Below, in pieces: positions 24,457 through 32,030 of a stretch of DNA of 32,030 nucleotides; position 1 is the stretch's first letter; every line of letters begins with the position of its first letter. Both the position numbers and the translations under genes were made by a program. The stretch spans positions 1-32,030 of the forward strand of contig SHAT01000022.1 of the NCBI GenBank assembly GCA_004213175.1. Direction: 5' to 3'. The notes below the pieces were generated by a model. That model made no database searches. It was given only the letters and a program-made list of their open reading frames with translations, and was not told the DNA's origin. The stretch is from Pseudomonadota bacterium (lineage in GTDB: Bacteria > SAR324 > NAC60-12).

Positions 24457-27135
24457 CTACTGATTGTCACGTATGAAATTCAGAAGAACTGTATGTAAAA
24501 TACCACCATTTCTGTAATATTCAATTTCAACTTGTGTATCTAAACGGCAAGTTACAGAGATCTTTTTTTCACCTACCTGCAGGATTAAATCCTGACCGGG
24601 TTTCATATCATCACCTAAGCCCAAAACCGCGTACTCTTCCTCACCGCTTAAGCCAAGTGATTTATGTGTTTCAAATTCTTTGAACTGCAGCGGAAGAACA
24701 CCCATTCCTACAAGATTGGAGCGGTGAATTCGCTCAAAACTTGTGGCCACTACTGCCTTGACTCCGAGTAGCAATGTACCTTTTGCAGCCCAATCCCGGG
24801 AAGAACCTGTACCATATTCTGCACCAGCTAAAACGATAAGTGGTGTTCCTGTTTCTTTATATTTTAGCGAAGCATCATAAATCGTAGTGACTTCCCCATC
24901 AGGCATAAGTTTTGTGACACCGCCTTCTGTTCCGGGGGCCAACTCATTTCGCAAACGTACATTCCCAAAAGTTCCACGGGTCATGATTCTGTCATTGCCA
25001 CGTCGTGAACCATAGGAATTAAAATCGACTTTGTCTGTACCATTCTTCAGCAAATATTTCCCTGCTGGAGTTTCTTCAGAAAAAGATCCGGCAGGTGAGA
25101 TATGATCCGTAGTGATGGAATCCCCCAGCTTAACTAGAACTCTTGCTCCAGTGATGTCCTCTAAAGTTTTTGGATCCAGAACCATGTTTTGAAAAAAAGG
25201 AGGATTTTGGATATAAGTCGAACTCTCGTCCCAATCAAATACCTCACCAATACTTGACTCAACAGCATTCCACATGGGAGAACTTTCACCAACGTGTTTG
25301 TATTCTTCCTCGTACATTTCGCTGGTTATCTTTTTCTCAACCTCTGCAATTTCCTCTTTAGTTGGCCAAATGTCTTTTAGAAAAACTGGCTTGCCATCTT
25401 TATCTTTTCCAAGTGCTTCATTGTTTATATCCTGATCAACCGTTCCTGCAATTGCATAAGCTACAACCAGAGGTGGACTAGCTAAGTAATTTGCCTTTAT
25501 GTGCGAACTGATCCTTCCCTCAAAATTGCGATTGCCGGACAATACTGATGTCACGACCAAATCACCTTCATTGATCGCGCTGACAATGTTTTCAGGCAAA
25601 GGTCCTGAATTCCCAATACAGGTTGTACATCCATAACCTACAGTGTGGAAGCCCAATGAGTCTAGAGCTTCGCTCAAACCTGTAGACTTCAGATAATTCG
25701 TGACAACACGTGAACCGGGCCCCAGAGATGTTTTTACCCACGGCTTACGTTTCAAACCTTTTTCAACTGCTTTTTTTGCGAGTAGACCTGCTGCTAGCAT
25801 TACTGATGGATTACTTGTATTTGTACAGGAAGTGATTGCCGCAATTACCACCGAGCCGTGTTTTAGTTTCCCGGAAGAGATACCCTTAACTGCAACTGAA
25901 GTTTCAAGTTTTTTTCCGCTCAATTCAAAACCGCGGTCTTTTGTGGATGCCCTCAAAGATTTTTGCCATTTTGGCTGCATTTGCGAAAGAGTAACTCGAT
26001 CTTGTGGACGTTTAGGACCGGCTAGTGACGGTTCAACCGTTGAAAGGTCAAGTTCCAATGTGTCCGAAAATTTTGGATCCGGTGTGTCATTTCTCCGAAA
26101 AAGGCCTTGAGCTTTACAATATCTTTCAATGCGCTGAATGACAGATTCCGGTCGCCCTGTACCACGCAAATAATTTAAAGTTTCATCATCTACAGGAACA
26201 AAACCCATGGTCGCACCATATTCCGGAGCCATATTGGCCAATGTAGCACGGTCTGCCAAGGTTAGGTTTTTCAAACCTGAACCAAAAAATTCAACAAATT
26301 TCTCTACTACACCTTTTTGCCGAAGCATTTCGACAACATGTAAAACCAAATCAGTCGCGGTAGCATTTTCAGGCATTTTTCCATGAAGACGGAAACCAAT
26401 TACTTCCGGAATCAACATATAAATTGGCTGTCCGAGCATAACTGATTCTGCCTCAATACCTCCTACTCCCCATCCCAAAACTCCCAGCCCGTTTATCATT
26501 GTAGTGTGGGAATCAGTACCGACAACTGTGTCTGGAAAACAAACACCGGATCTGGACTGAACTACACTTGCCGCAGTTTCAAGATTCACCTGATGCACAA
26601 TTCCTACACCTGGAGGATAGACACTAAAATTATCAAAAGCCTGCTTGCCCCATTTTATAAATTCGTAACGTTCACGGTTGCGCCTAAATTCCATTTCCAT
26701 ATTTTTCTTTAACGAACCTGAACTTCCAAAAAAATCTACCTGAATTGAGTGGTCTATAACCAGATCAACTGGAACACGAGGATTAATAATACTTGGATCA
26801 CAGTTCATCGTAACCATTGCGGAACGTAAGGATGCAAGATCAACCAGTGCAGGAACTCCAGTAAAATCCTGTAAGATTACTCGGGTTGGTTTAAATGGAA
26901 TTTCTTTTAAGGATTTTTCTGATGCGTTCCAGTTTGCAAGAGATAATACGTCTTCCGGACATACTTGAAATTCGTCAACATTTCGTAAAGCCTGTTCAAG
27001 AAGGATCCGAATTGAAAATGGAAGACTGTCAACTGGTCCTACCCCATCTTTTAACAATTTTTCCAGGCTGTAAATTAGGGTTTTACCTTCACCACTTTCA
27101 AAATCTATAAGGCATCCAAACTGATTATCCTTCAT
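24457..27135 (-). CDS. acnA: Aconitate hydratase, AcnA type
   Basis: Aconitase interconverts citrate and isocitrate in the TCA and glyoxylate cycles. The 892-residue protein has the length and order of the AcnA/IRP1 family. The three [4Fe-4S] cysteine ligands are Cys437 ([12 protein letters not shown]), Cys503 and Cys506 ([14 protein letters not shown]). Other landmarks are [13 protein letters not shown] (89-101), [11 protein letters not shown] (206-216), [10 protein letters not shown] and [16 protein letters not shown] near the C-terminus. AAAGGA lies just upstream of the ATG. The AcnA type is usually the more oxidation-stable aconitase. The HNH gene follows after 38 bp. Confidence 0.96.
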   Translation of the reverse strand: MKDNQFGCLIDFESGEGKTLIYSLEKLLKDGVGPVDSLPFSIRILLEQALRNVDEFQVCPEDVLSLANWNASEKSLKEIPFKPTRVILQDFTGVPALVDLASLRSAMVTMNCDPSIINPRVPVDLVIDHSIQVDFFGSSGSLKKNMEMEFRRNRERYEFIKWGKQAFDNFSVYPPGVGIVHQVNLETAASVVQSRSGVCFPDTVVGTDSHTTMINGLGVLGWGVGGIEAESVMLGQPIYMLIPEVIGFRLHGKMPENATATDLVLHVVEMLRQKGVVEKFVEFFGSGLKNLTLADRATLANMAPEYGATMGFVPVDDETLNYLRGTGRPESVIQRIERYCKAQGLFRRNDTPDPKFSDTLELDLSTVEPSLAGPKRPQDRVTLSQMQPKWQKSLRASTKDRGFELSGKKLETSVAVKGISSGKLKHGSVVIAAITSCTNTSNPSVMLAAGLLAKKAVEKGLKRKPWVKTSLGPGSRVVTNYLKSTGLSEALDSLGFHTVGYGCTTCIGNSGPLPENIVSAINEGDLVVTSVLSGNRNFEGRISSHIKANYLASPPLVVAYAIAGTVDQDINNEALGKDKDGKPVFLKDIWPTKEEIAEVEKKITSEMYEEEYKHVGESSPMWNAVESSIGEVFDWDESSTYIQNPPFFQNMVLDPKTLEDITGARVLVKLGDSITTDHISPAGSFSEETPAGKYLLKNGTDKVDFNSYGSRRGNDRIMTRGTFGNVRLRNELAPGTEGGVTKLMPDGEVTTIYDASLKYKETGTPLIVLAGAEYGTGSSRDWAAKGTLLLGVKAVVATSFERIHRSNLVGMGVLPLQFKEFETHKSLGLSGEEEYAVLGLGDDMKPGQDLILQVGEKKISVTCRLDTQVEIEYYRNGGILHTVLLNFIRDNQ

Positions 27136-27332
27136 TTTTCCTTTAAAATATTTTTAACTCAAAAAGTGCAATTTGGGTGAGCATTGGTTCTGAACAATAA
27201 TTGTAAAATATCTAAAACTCATTCAATTATTTACAGATCTTCTAATAAAAGCTCAAGTTTTTATCATTTTAACATAGACATCAAACACTCTTAAAACTGA
27301 TATTTAAATATTAAATACAGAAGTCTAAAACC

Positions 27333-27361
27333 TTGAATTCTTCCTAGAAATAAGACATAAT
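27333..27361 (+). promoter_or_regulatory. Candidate sigma70-type promoter of the DUF4340-rluA-pgm group
   Basis: TTGAAT (27333-27338) and CATAAT (27356-27361) are separated by exactly 17 bp, each one or two mismatches from consensus. They lie 55 bp upstream of the ATG at 27417. The AT-rich background makes chance matches common, so this is only a candidate. The rest of the 281-bp divergent gap with aconitase shows no RNA gene or open frame. Confidence 0.4.
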
Positions 27362-27416
27362 ACGGTCTTGATAATTTTAATTTTAATTTAATTCAAAGTA
27401 TAAATTTAAGATAACC

Positions 27417-28466
27417 ATGTTTAAACCTCTATTATTAATCACCTTAGTTTTATTTATCATTGGCACAGGACTTTTCTTTTTTAATGATAATAATAACTAC
27501 AAATATTTATCACACTCATCTGCTGATGGGAAAAAATTATTGGAAAAACTTGATACCAAAGCCTTAAACCAGATCAATATTCAAGTTGAAGGTACTATAA
27601 TTTCTCTACTGCAAATGCAGGGAGGTGGATGGCAGGAAAAGTCTTTGAGTTACGAAGCAGATATTCAACCAATTCAGGATTTACTGCTCAATTTGTCCCA
27701 AATGCGGCTGGAAAATTTGGTGACTAGTAACCCGGATCATCATAAACGATTCAGCTTATTGTCGCCACCTGAAAAGATGGAAGAATGGAGCAAAGAAATT
27801 CATGCTGGTTCAGTAATGCTTTTTCAAGGTGACGGGGCCTTGATATTGAGTCTACTGCTTGGCAAAGAAAGAACGAATGGAGATGGACAGTATATTCGAC
27901 ACGCTGGTTCGGACAAGGTATATCTAATACCAGAACGTTTGCAAATAGACGCCGAAGTTGATGACTGGTTGAATAAAATTTTATTCTCTCTAAAGTCTGA
28001 TCAGATAGCAGGCATTAAACTTCAAAGCAAAAAGGACAGTTCCTTTGAAGTAGTCCGAGAAAATGTGGGGGGGAAATGGGTACCTAAAGGTGAAAAACAT
28101 AATTTCCCTGATTCAGAAAAAATAAATAAAATACTTGATAGGCTTGCACTTCTTACTTTCACTAAATTATATAAAAAAGGGCAAGAACCGGAAAATATAA
28201 ACGGTTCTATGAAAGAGGAAGAATCCTTGCTAGTCTCATTATTTGATGGCAGAATTTACACCTTGAACTTACATAATAATGATGGATCCAATGGGAATTA
28301 TATATTGAAAGTACGTATGGGAATTTTACAGGATAAATCCACAAATACAAAAACTGAAGACAAAATTCTCCGTCAGAAAATGGATCTATTTAACCAGAAA
28401 GCAAATGGACGTTTGTTTGAGATTAATTCATGGGAGGGGAATGAACTGTTACTCAATTATCAATGA
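27417..28466 (+). CDS. DUF4340-like membrane-anchored protein
   Basis: The 349-residue protein has one N-terminal transmembrane helix (about 3-22, PLLLITLVLFIIGTGLFFF), and the rest should be periplasmic. It follows the DUF4340 pattern: IQVEGTIISLLQMQGGGW early, a conserved stretch around LLGKERTNGDGQYIRHAGSDKVYLI (a substrate-neutral beta region), a DDWLNKIL segment, and a similar second half. Relatives usually sit beside GldG-like ABC-transporter genes; none is present here. Its function is unknown. It is the first gene of a plus-strand group with an RluA-family enzyme and a phosphohexomutase. Confidence 0.65.
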   Translation: MFKPLLLITLVLFIIGTGLFFFNDNNNYKYLSHSSADGKKLLEKLDTKALNQINIQVEGTIISLLQMQGGGWQEKSLSYEADIQPIQDLLLNLSQMRLENLVTSNPDHHKRFSLLSPPEKMEEWSKEIHAGSVMLFQGDGALILSLLLGKERTNGDGQYIRHAGSDKVYLIPERLQIDAEVDDWLNKILFSLKSDQIAGIKLQSKKDSSFEVVRENVGGKWVPKGEKHNFPDSEKINKILDRLALLTFTKLYKKGQEPENINGSMKEEESLLVSLFDGRIYTLNLHNNDGSNGNYILKVRMGILQDKSTNTKTEDKILRQKMDLFNQKANGRLFEINSWEGNELLLNYQ

Positions 28467-28499
28467 TCCAGCAATCCCCCATTTTTAGATTAGCATAAA

Positions 28500-29465
28500 A
28501 TGTCAATTCGGATTACGTCCGATCATACAGAGCTGACCTTTCACTATATGCGTTTAGAAGGTCAAGTAGAAACTCTACTGGAATTTTTGCTACGTCGATT
28601 TAGATATTTAGACGATCAGGAATGGCGTAATAATATTAAAGCTCAACGAGTCTGGGTTGATGGAATATTAGGTCACTCAAATTTAAAGTTACGCAGCAAT
28701 CAAAAAATTGTATATCTGCGACCGGATTACCTTGAACCTGAAGTCGATCCGCACTTTGAAGTTATTTTTGAAGATGACGCATTAATTGCTATGAACAAGT
28801 CAGGGAACTTACCTACCAGTCCTTCAGGCAAATACTTTAAAAATACTTTAGTCAATTTGATTAAAGCAAAGTTTGGATGGAAGAAACTTTATACTATTCA
28901 TCGGCTTGACCGCGAAACAAGCGGAGTAATTGTTTTCGCGAAAAGACATGAAATTGCCCAGACGATGGCAGCACATTTTCGTAATAAACGGATCAACAAA
29001 ATTTACTCAGCTGTTCTGAACAATCATCTGCCAAGTAATTCTAAACAGGAATTAGCAGAAGTCTATATTTCTCTGCCGATTGGTCAGGATTTGAAGAGTG
29101 AAATACGAATCAAACAATGCGTTAACCCTCTGGGTAAAACCTCCCAAACTCATTTCAGTGAGATCAAAAGACTTCGTAATTATTCTATGGTTGAAGTCCG
29201 AACATTTACAGGTAGAACACATCAAATTAGAGTTCATGCCGCTCACCTAGGCTGTCCAATTGTAGGGGATAAACTTTACGGGTTACCGAATGATGGTTTC
29301 GTAAATTGGTTGAATGAAGGTGATAACTATCTGCTTGCTCAGAATTTCCCTCTCCACAGACATTTACTTCATGCATTGGAAATAAATTTTCCACATCCTG
29401 TGACAAATAAAAAAACAATAATACGCACTAATGACACTAATTTATTGTCAGAACTAAAACCATAA
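28500..29465 (+). CDS. RluA-family RNA pseudouridine synthase
   Basis: This 321-residue enzyme isomerises uridine to pseudouridine in RNA, most likely 23S rRNA. An S4-like RNA-binding segment occupies about 22-75 (LLEFLLRRFRYLDDQEWRNN, then VWVDG). The catalytic domain has the signature IHRLDRETSG with catalytic Asp137, and TGRTHQIRVHAAHLGCPIVGD further on. The RluA superfamily includes RluA, RluC, RluD and TruC; the target uridine cannot be told from sequence alone, and the S4-like domain argues for the RluC/RluD side. It starts 33 bp after the DUF4340 gene. Confidence 0.9.
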   Translation: MSIRITSDHTELTFHYMRLEGQVETLLEFLLRRFRYLDDQEWRNNIKAQRVWVDGILGHSNLKLRSNQKIVYLRPDYLEPEVDPHFEVIFEDDALIAMNKSGNLPTSPSGKYFKNTLVNLIKAKFGWKKLYTIHRLDRETSGVIVFAKRHEIAQTMAAHFRNKRINKIYSAVLNNHLPSNSKQELAEVYISLPIGQDLKSEIRIKQCVNPLGKTSQTHFSEIKRLRNYSMVEVRTFTGRTHQIRVHAAHLGCPIVGDKLYGLPNDGFVNWLNEGDNYLLAQNFPLHRHLLHALEINFPHPVTNKKTIIRTNDTNLLSELKP

Positions 29466-29491
29466 TAATTACTTAATTTCTTTTTAAAATA

Positions 29492-31204
29492 ATGGATGTT
29501 TTAGATACTATAAAACTTTGGGCAGGAAATCACTACTTTGACTTAAAGACCCGAACGGAAGCAAAAAAACTCCTAGCTAAAGATAAACATTCTGAACGAG
29601 ATGAATGTTTCGGGAGTTTGCTAGAATTTGGCACAGGCGGTCTAAGGGGTATCATGGGAGTAGGCACAAATAGAATAAACCTCTACACCATACAAATGGC
29701 AACTGATGGTGTCGCAAGAATTATTAACAAAAAAACAGATGTACCAAACACATCAGGTGTGGTTATAGGATACGATTCACGTCATCGTTCTTTTGAATTC
29801 GCCCAAATGAGCAGTCAGGTGTTAGCCGCTCACGGTATCCCTGTTTTTTTGTTTCGCAAAATTGTCCCAACACCACTTGTTTCCTGTGAAATTTTAAGGA
29901 GAAAAGCTATTGCCGGGATAATTATCACTGCGAGCCACAACCCTCCAGAATATAATGGGTTCAAGGTTTATTGGGAAAATGGAGGTATGATTGTTCCGCC
30001 GGAAGACAACATGATTATTGAAGAAGTACGAAACATTTCTCGTATCGATGAAATTCCAACTGTTAATTTTAAAAAGGCGCTTCATGAAGGGAAAGTGGTT
30101 TGGATCGACAATCAGGCAGACAAGTATTATTTAAAAATTGTTAAAGAATTAAGCTTGGGAGAACGTGAAAATAATAATAAATTAGGTGTGGTTTATACTC
30201 CGCTTCACGGCACAGGTGGCCGATTGGTCCCTAACCTACTAAGGCAACAAGGTTTTAAAAAAGTAAAAGTTGTAGCAAAACAAATGCTTCCTGACGGAGA
30301 TTTCAGTACTGTTGCTTCACCTAACCCAGAAGAAATCAATTCATTTGCAATGGCCCAAGCTAATGCATGTCCCGACGATGATCTTATTCTGGCCAATGAT
30401 CCGGATGGAGACCGTCTAGGTGTTATGGTACGAGATTCAGAAAATAATTGGCAGTGGCTTTCAGGTAACCAGATTGGTGTTCTGATTCTTGACTTCGTTA
30501 TTTATACTTTGAAACTTCAGAATCGTTTCCCTCAGAATGGAGTGGTCATTTCTACTATAGTAACTTCACCACTTGTTTCAAAAATGGCCAATGAAAACGG
30601 TTTGAATGCAATTGAAGTTTTAACAGGCTTTAAATGGATTCGACAGGCAGCTTTACGTTTTGAAAAAGAACAGGGATGGCAGTTTTTCTTTGGAATGGAA
30701 GAAAGTCACGGTTTTTTAATGGGAAATCATTCTGGTGATAAAGACGGAATTTGGGCTTCAATGGCTTTCGCTGAAATGTACGCTGCACTTAAATGTAACA
30801 AACTTACGCCAATAGATAGACTAAACCAAATATATCAACATTACGGTGTCCATTTGGATACTCTCGAGACACAAACCTATGAAGGCAAGAAGGGTATGGC
30901 AAATATTCAGAAGATTATGCGTGATTTACGCCGCTCACCTCCAGAAAAAGTAGCTGGACAGTTAGTGGTTAAAATTACGGATTATCTGGAAAATAAAATA
31001 GTGTGCGGAAATAAGACCAGTCAAGGACCCGGATTACCTCTATCGAACGTTATAGCGCTACAATTAGAAGATAATTCACGAATCACAGTACGACCTTCCG
31101 GAACCGAACCTAAAATTAAATACTACTTTAATTTACATGGAAATAATCATGAACTGCTAAGCAAACAACTTATAAGCATTCAGTCAGATTTTTTCAAAGA
31201 ATAA
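29492..31204 (+). CDS. Phosphoglucomutase / phosphomannomutase (PgcA-like alpha-D-phosphohexomutase)
   Basis: The 570-residue protein has the four landmarks of the phosphohexomutase superfamily: the phosphoserine loop TASHNP (146-151, Ser148), the metal loop DPDGDR (303-308), the sugar-binding EESHG (403-407), and the phosphate-binding RPSGTEPK (534-541). The N-terminal LLEFGTGGLRGIMGVGTNR and the length fit the PgcA / phosphopentomutase-2 branch (about 570-600 residues), not the 460-residue AlgC/GlmM types. It likely interconverts hexose 1- and 6-phosphates; some relatives also act on pentose phosphates. Its TAA stop overlaps the ATG of the next gene by one base, suggesting coupled translation. 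Confidence 0.92.
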   Translation: MDVLDTIKLWAGNHYFDLKTRTEAKKLLAKDKHSERDECFGSLLEFGTGGLRGIMGVGTNRINLYTIQMATDGVARIINKKTDVPNTSGVVIGYDSRHRSFEFAQMSSQVLAAHGIPVFLFRKIVPTPLVSCEILRRKAIAGIIITASHNPPEYNGFKVYWENGGMIVPPEDNMIIEEVRNISRIDEIPTVNFKKALHEGKVVWIDNQADKYYLKIVKELSLGERENNNKLGVVYTPLHGTGGRLVPNLLRQQGFKKVKVVAKQMLPDGDFSTVASPNPEEINSFAMAQANACPDDDLILANDPDGDRLGVMVRDSENNWQWLSGNQIGVLILDFVIYTLKLQNRFPQNGVVISTIVTSPLVSKMANENGLNAIEVLTGFKWIRQAALRFEKEQGWQFFFGMEESHGFLMGNHSGDKDGIWASMAFAEMYAALKCNKLTPIDRLNQIYQHYGVHLDTLETQTYEGKKGMANIQKIMRDLRRSPPEKVAGQLVVKITDYLENKIVCGNKTSQGPGLPLSNVIALQLEDNSRITVRPSGTEPKIKYYFNLHGNNHELLSKQLISIQSDFFKE

Positions 31205-32030
31205 TGAGCAATTTTTCTTCTTCAAAAATGCTTAAATTTTTAATTACATTTTTACTTCGCGTTCTGTTTGCTACTACTATTTTCGGTCAGAGTCTGTTTA
31301 TTGAAGAGGCTGATTCAACGGTAATTGTTCAAAGGGATAATCTTGTAAAAGCGAAAGCCCAAGCACTGAAAGATGCAAAATCAAAAGCAATTCTGCAGGC
31401 CATTGGAAAATTTCTTGATTTCGACAGTATAGTATCACTTAAGCCTCTCCTGAGAAAACATTTCCTAGAGAAACCAGATTTTTTCATTGAATCAATTCGG
31501 GTAATCAGTGAAGGTAACAATTCAGACCTGACTGAGTTTACATTAAAAATAGAGACACAGATTTTCCGTTCTCGATTATTATCCACTGTTAACCAGTTAG
31601 GACTGCCCACCCAAAAAGAATTGACCTCTTTTCGTAATATTTTTCTAATATATGACACAGGCAATTTCATACGAAACTCAAAATTTTCAGAATTGTTTTT
31701 AGAAAAACTGCAGACTAGACTGAACTCCTATCTTATACGCACCAATGTTATAATCATAGATAACAATAATTCAGAACTTGCAGACGGACTACCTGCACGT
31801 TTGAAGTTGTTAGCAAAAAAAACTATCAAAAAAAGGGATGTGATCGTTTTTCCCTTACTTGAATTGAAACTCAGACTTTCTACAAAACCAGAACATTCTC
31901 AACAAGGTAAAATCAGTGCCCAACTAATATTTTGGTCACAACAAGAAGGAATTTCTGAGTCTTCAAGAAGCAAAATCAGAGCGGAAGTGGAGCTAAACTA
32001 CAACTCTTGGCAGGTGGATGAGATTATTCA
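31204..32030 (+). CDS. FlgT-like secreted protein, 3' end outside the window
   Basis: An open frame of 275 codons begins at the ATG overlapping the pgm stop by one base and runs to the right edge. Residues 1-29 form a signal peptide (KFLITFLLRVLFATTIFGQS) without a lipobox. Residues about 41-72 have the helix pattern VKAKAQALKDAKSKAILQAI, the FlgT-N/LPP20-like signature also seen in the lipoprotein at 1919-3277. Residues about 125-210 (FRNIFLIYDTGN, then LEKLQTRLNSYLIRTNVIIID) resemble a CsgG/TolB-like strand-helix unit. The product is likely periplasmic or outer-membrane associated. The specific role is unknown, and no flagellar genes are nearby. Confidence 0.8.
   Translation, partial: MSNFSSSKMLKFLITFLLRVLFATTIFGQSLFIEEADSTVIVQRDNLVKAKAQALKDAKSKAILQAIGKFLDFDSIVSLKPLLRKHFLEKPDFFIESIRVISEGNNSDLTEFTLKIETQIFRSRLLSTVNQLGLPTQKELTSFRNIFLIYDTGNFIRNSKFSELFLEKLQTRLNSYLIRTNVIIIDNNNSELADGLPARLKLLAKKTIKKRDVIVFPLLELKLRLSTKPEHSQQGKISAQLIFWSQQEGISESSRSKIRAEVELNYNSWQVDEII

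Noticed and set aside
25700-26110. Plus-strand 136-codon open frame
   Set aside because: Antisense shadow of the highly conserved aconitase gene; no family resemblance.
31329-31670. Minus-strand 113-codon open frame
   Set aside because: Antisense to the partial FlgT-like gene, which starts coupled to the pgm stop codon and has a signal peptide.

Overview
The window is an AT-rich, densely packed chromosomal segment from a Gram-negative (diderm) heterotroph. Outer-membrane life is indicated by two lipoproteins with lipoboxes, a SurA-like periplasmic chaperone/isomerase, several other signal-peptide proteins and an HtrA-type protease. Metabolism looks aerobic: a FAD acyl-CoA dehydrogenase with FadB and FadA, an AcnA-type aconitase and pyruvate kinase. 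The gene mix would suit a marine proteobacterial or SAR324-like lineage, but that placement is only an impression. I see no transposase, integrase, phage gene, CRISPR array, rRNA or tRNA.

Layout. 1-3277 (minus): three envelope proteins, namely a secreted protein cut by the window edge, a HEAT-repeat lipoprotein ending in a clear intrinsic terminator, and a FlgT-like lipoprotein. 3448-5320 (plus): an unknown secreted protein overlapping a SurA-like peptidyl-prolyl isomerase. 5593-9932 (minus): mtnA, then a class II aldolase/short-chain dehydrogenase fusion 21 bp downstream, then lsrF. 10433-11848 (plus): pyruvate kinase. 11902-17210 (minus): a beta-oxidation operon, acyl-CoA dehydrogenase - fadB - fadA. 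17501-19674 (plus): ftsL-ftsI, overlapping by 4 bp and without the usual dcw neighbours. 19821-20837 (minus): pdxA. 20864-23870 (plus): a FolM/PTR1-like reductase, an HtrA-like protease and serC. 23867-27135 (minus): aconitase followed by an HNH protein. 27417-32030 (plus): a DUF4340 protein, an RluA-family pseudouridine synthase, a phosphoglucomutase/phosphomannomutase and a second FlgT-like secreted protein cut by the right edge.

The most interesting unit is mtnA / aldolase-SDR / lsrF. MtnA makes 1-phospho-ketopentoses such as 5-methylthioribulose-1-phosphate or 5-deoxyribulose-1-phosphate. LsrF cleaves 3-hydroxypentane-2,4-dione 5-phosphate with CoA into acetyl-CoA and DHAP. Oxidising C4 of 5-deoxyribulose-1-phosphate gives exactly that LsrF substrate, and the middle gene carries a dehydrogenase domain with a complete SDR active site. 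The cluster may therefore be an oxidative salvage route for the 5-deoxyribose left by radical-SAM chemistry, ending in acetyl-CoA and DHAP. This is inference. A standard aldolase (DHAP-shunt) route is the main alternative.

The other regions are mostly housekeeping. SerC and PdxA catalyse consecutive steps of DXP-dependent pyridoxal phosphate synthesis and lie about 2 kb apart. FadA/FadB and LsrF both yield acetyl-CoA, which the aconitase step of the TCA or glyoxylate cycle would help consume.
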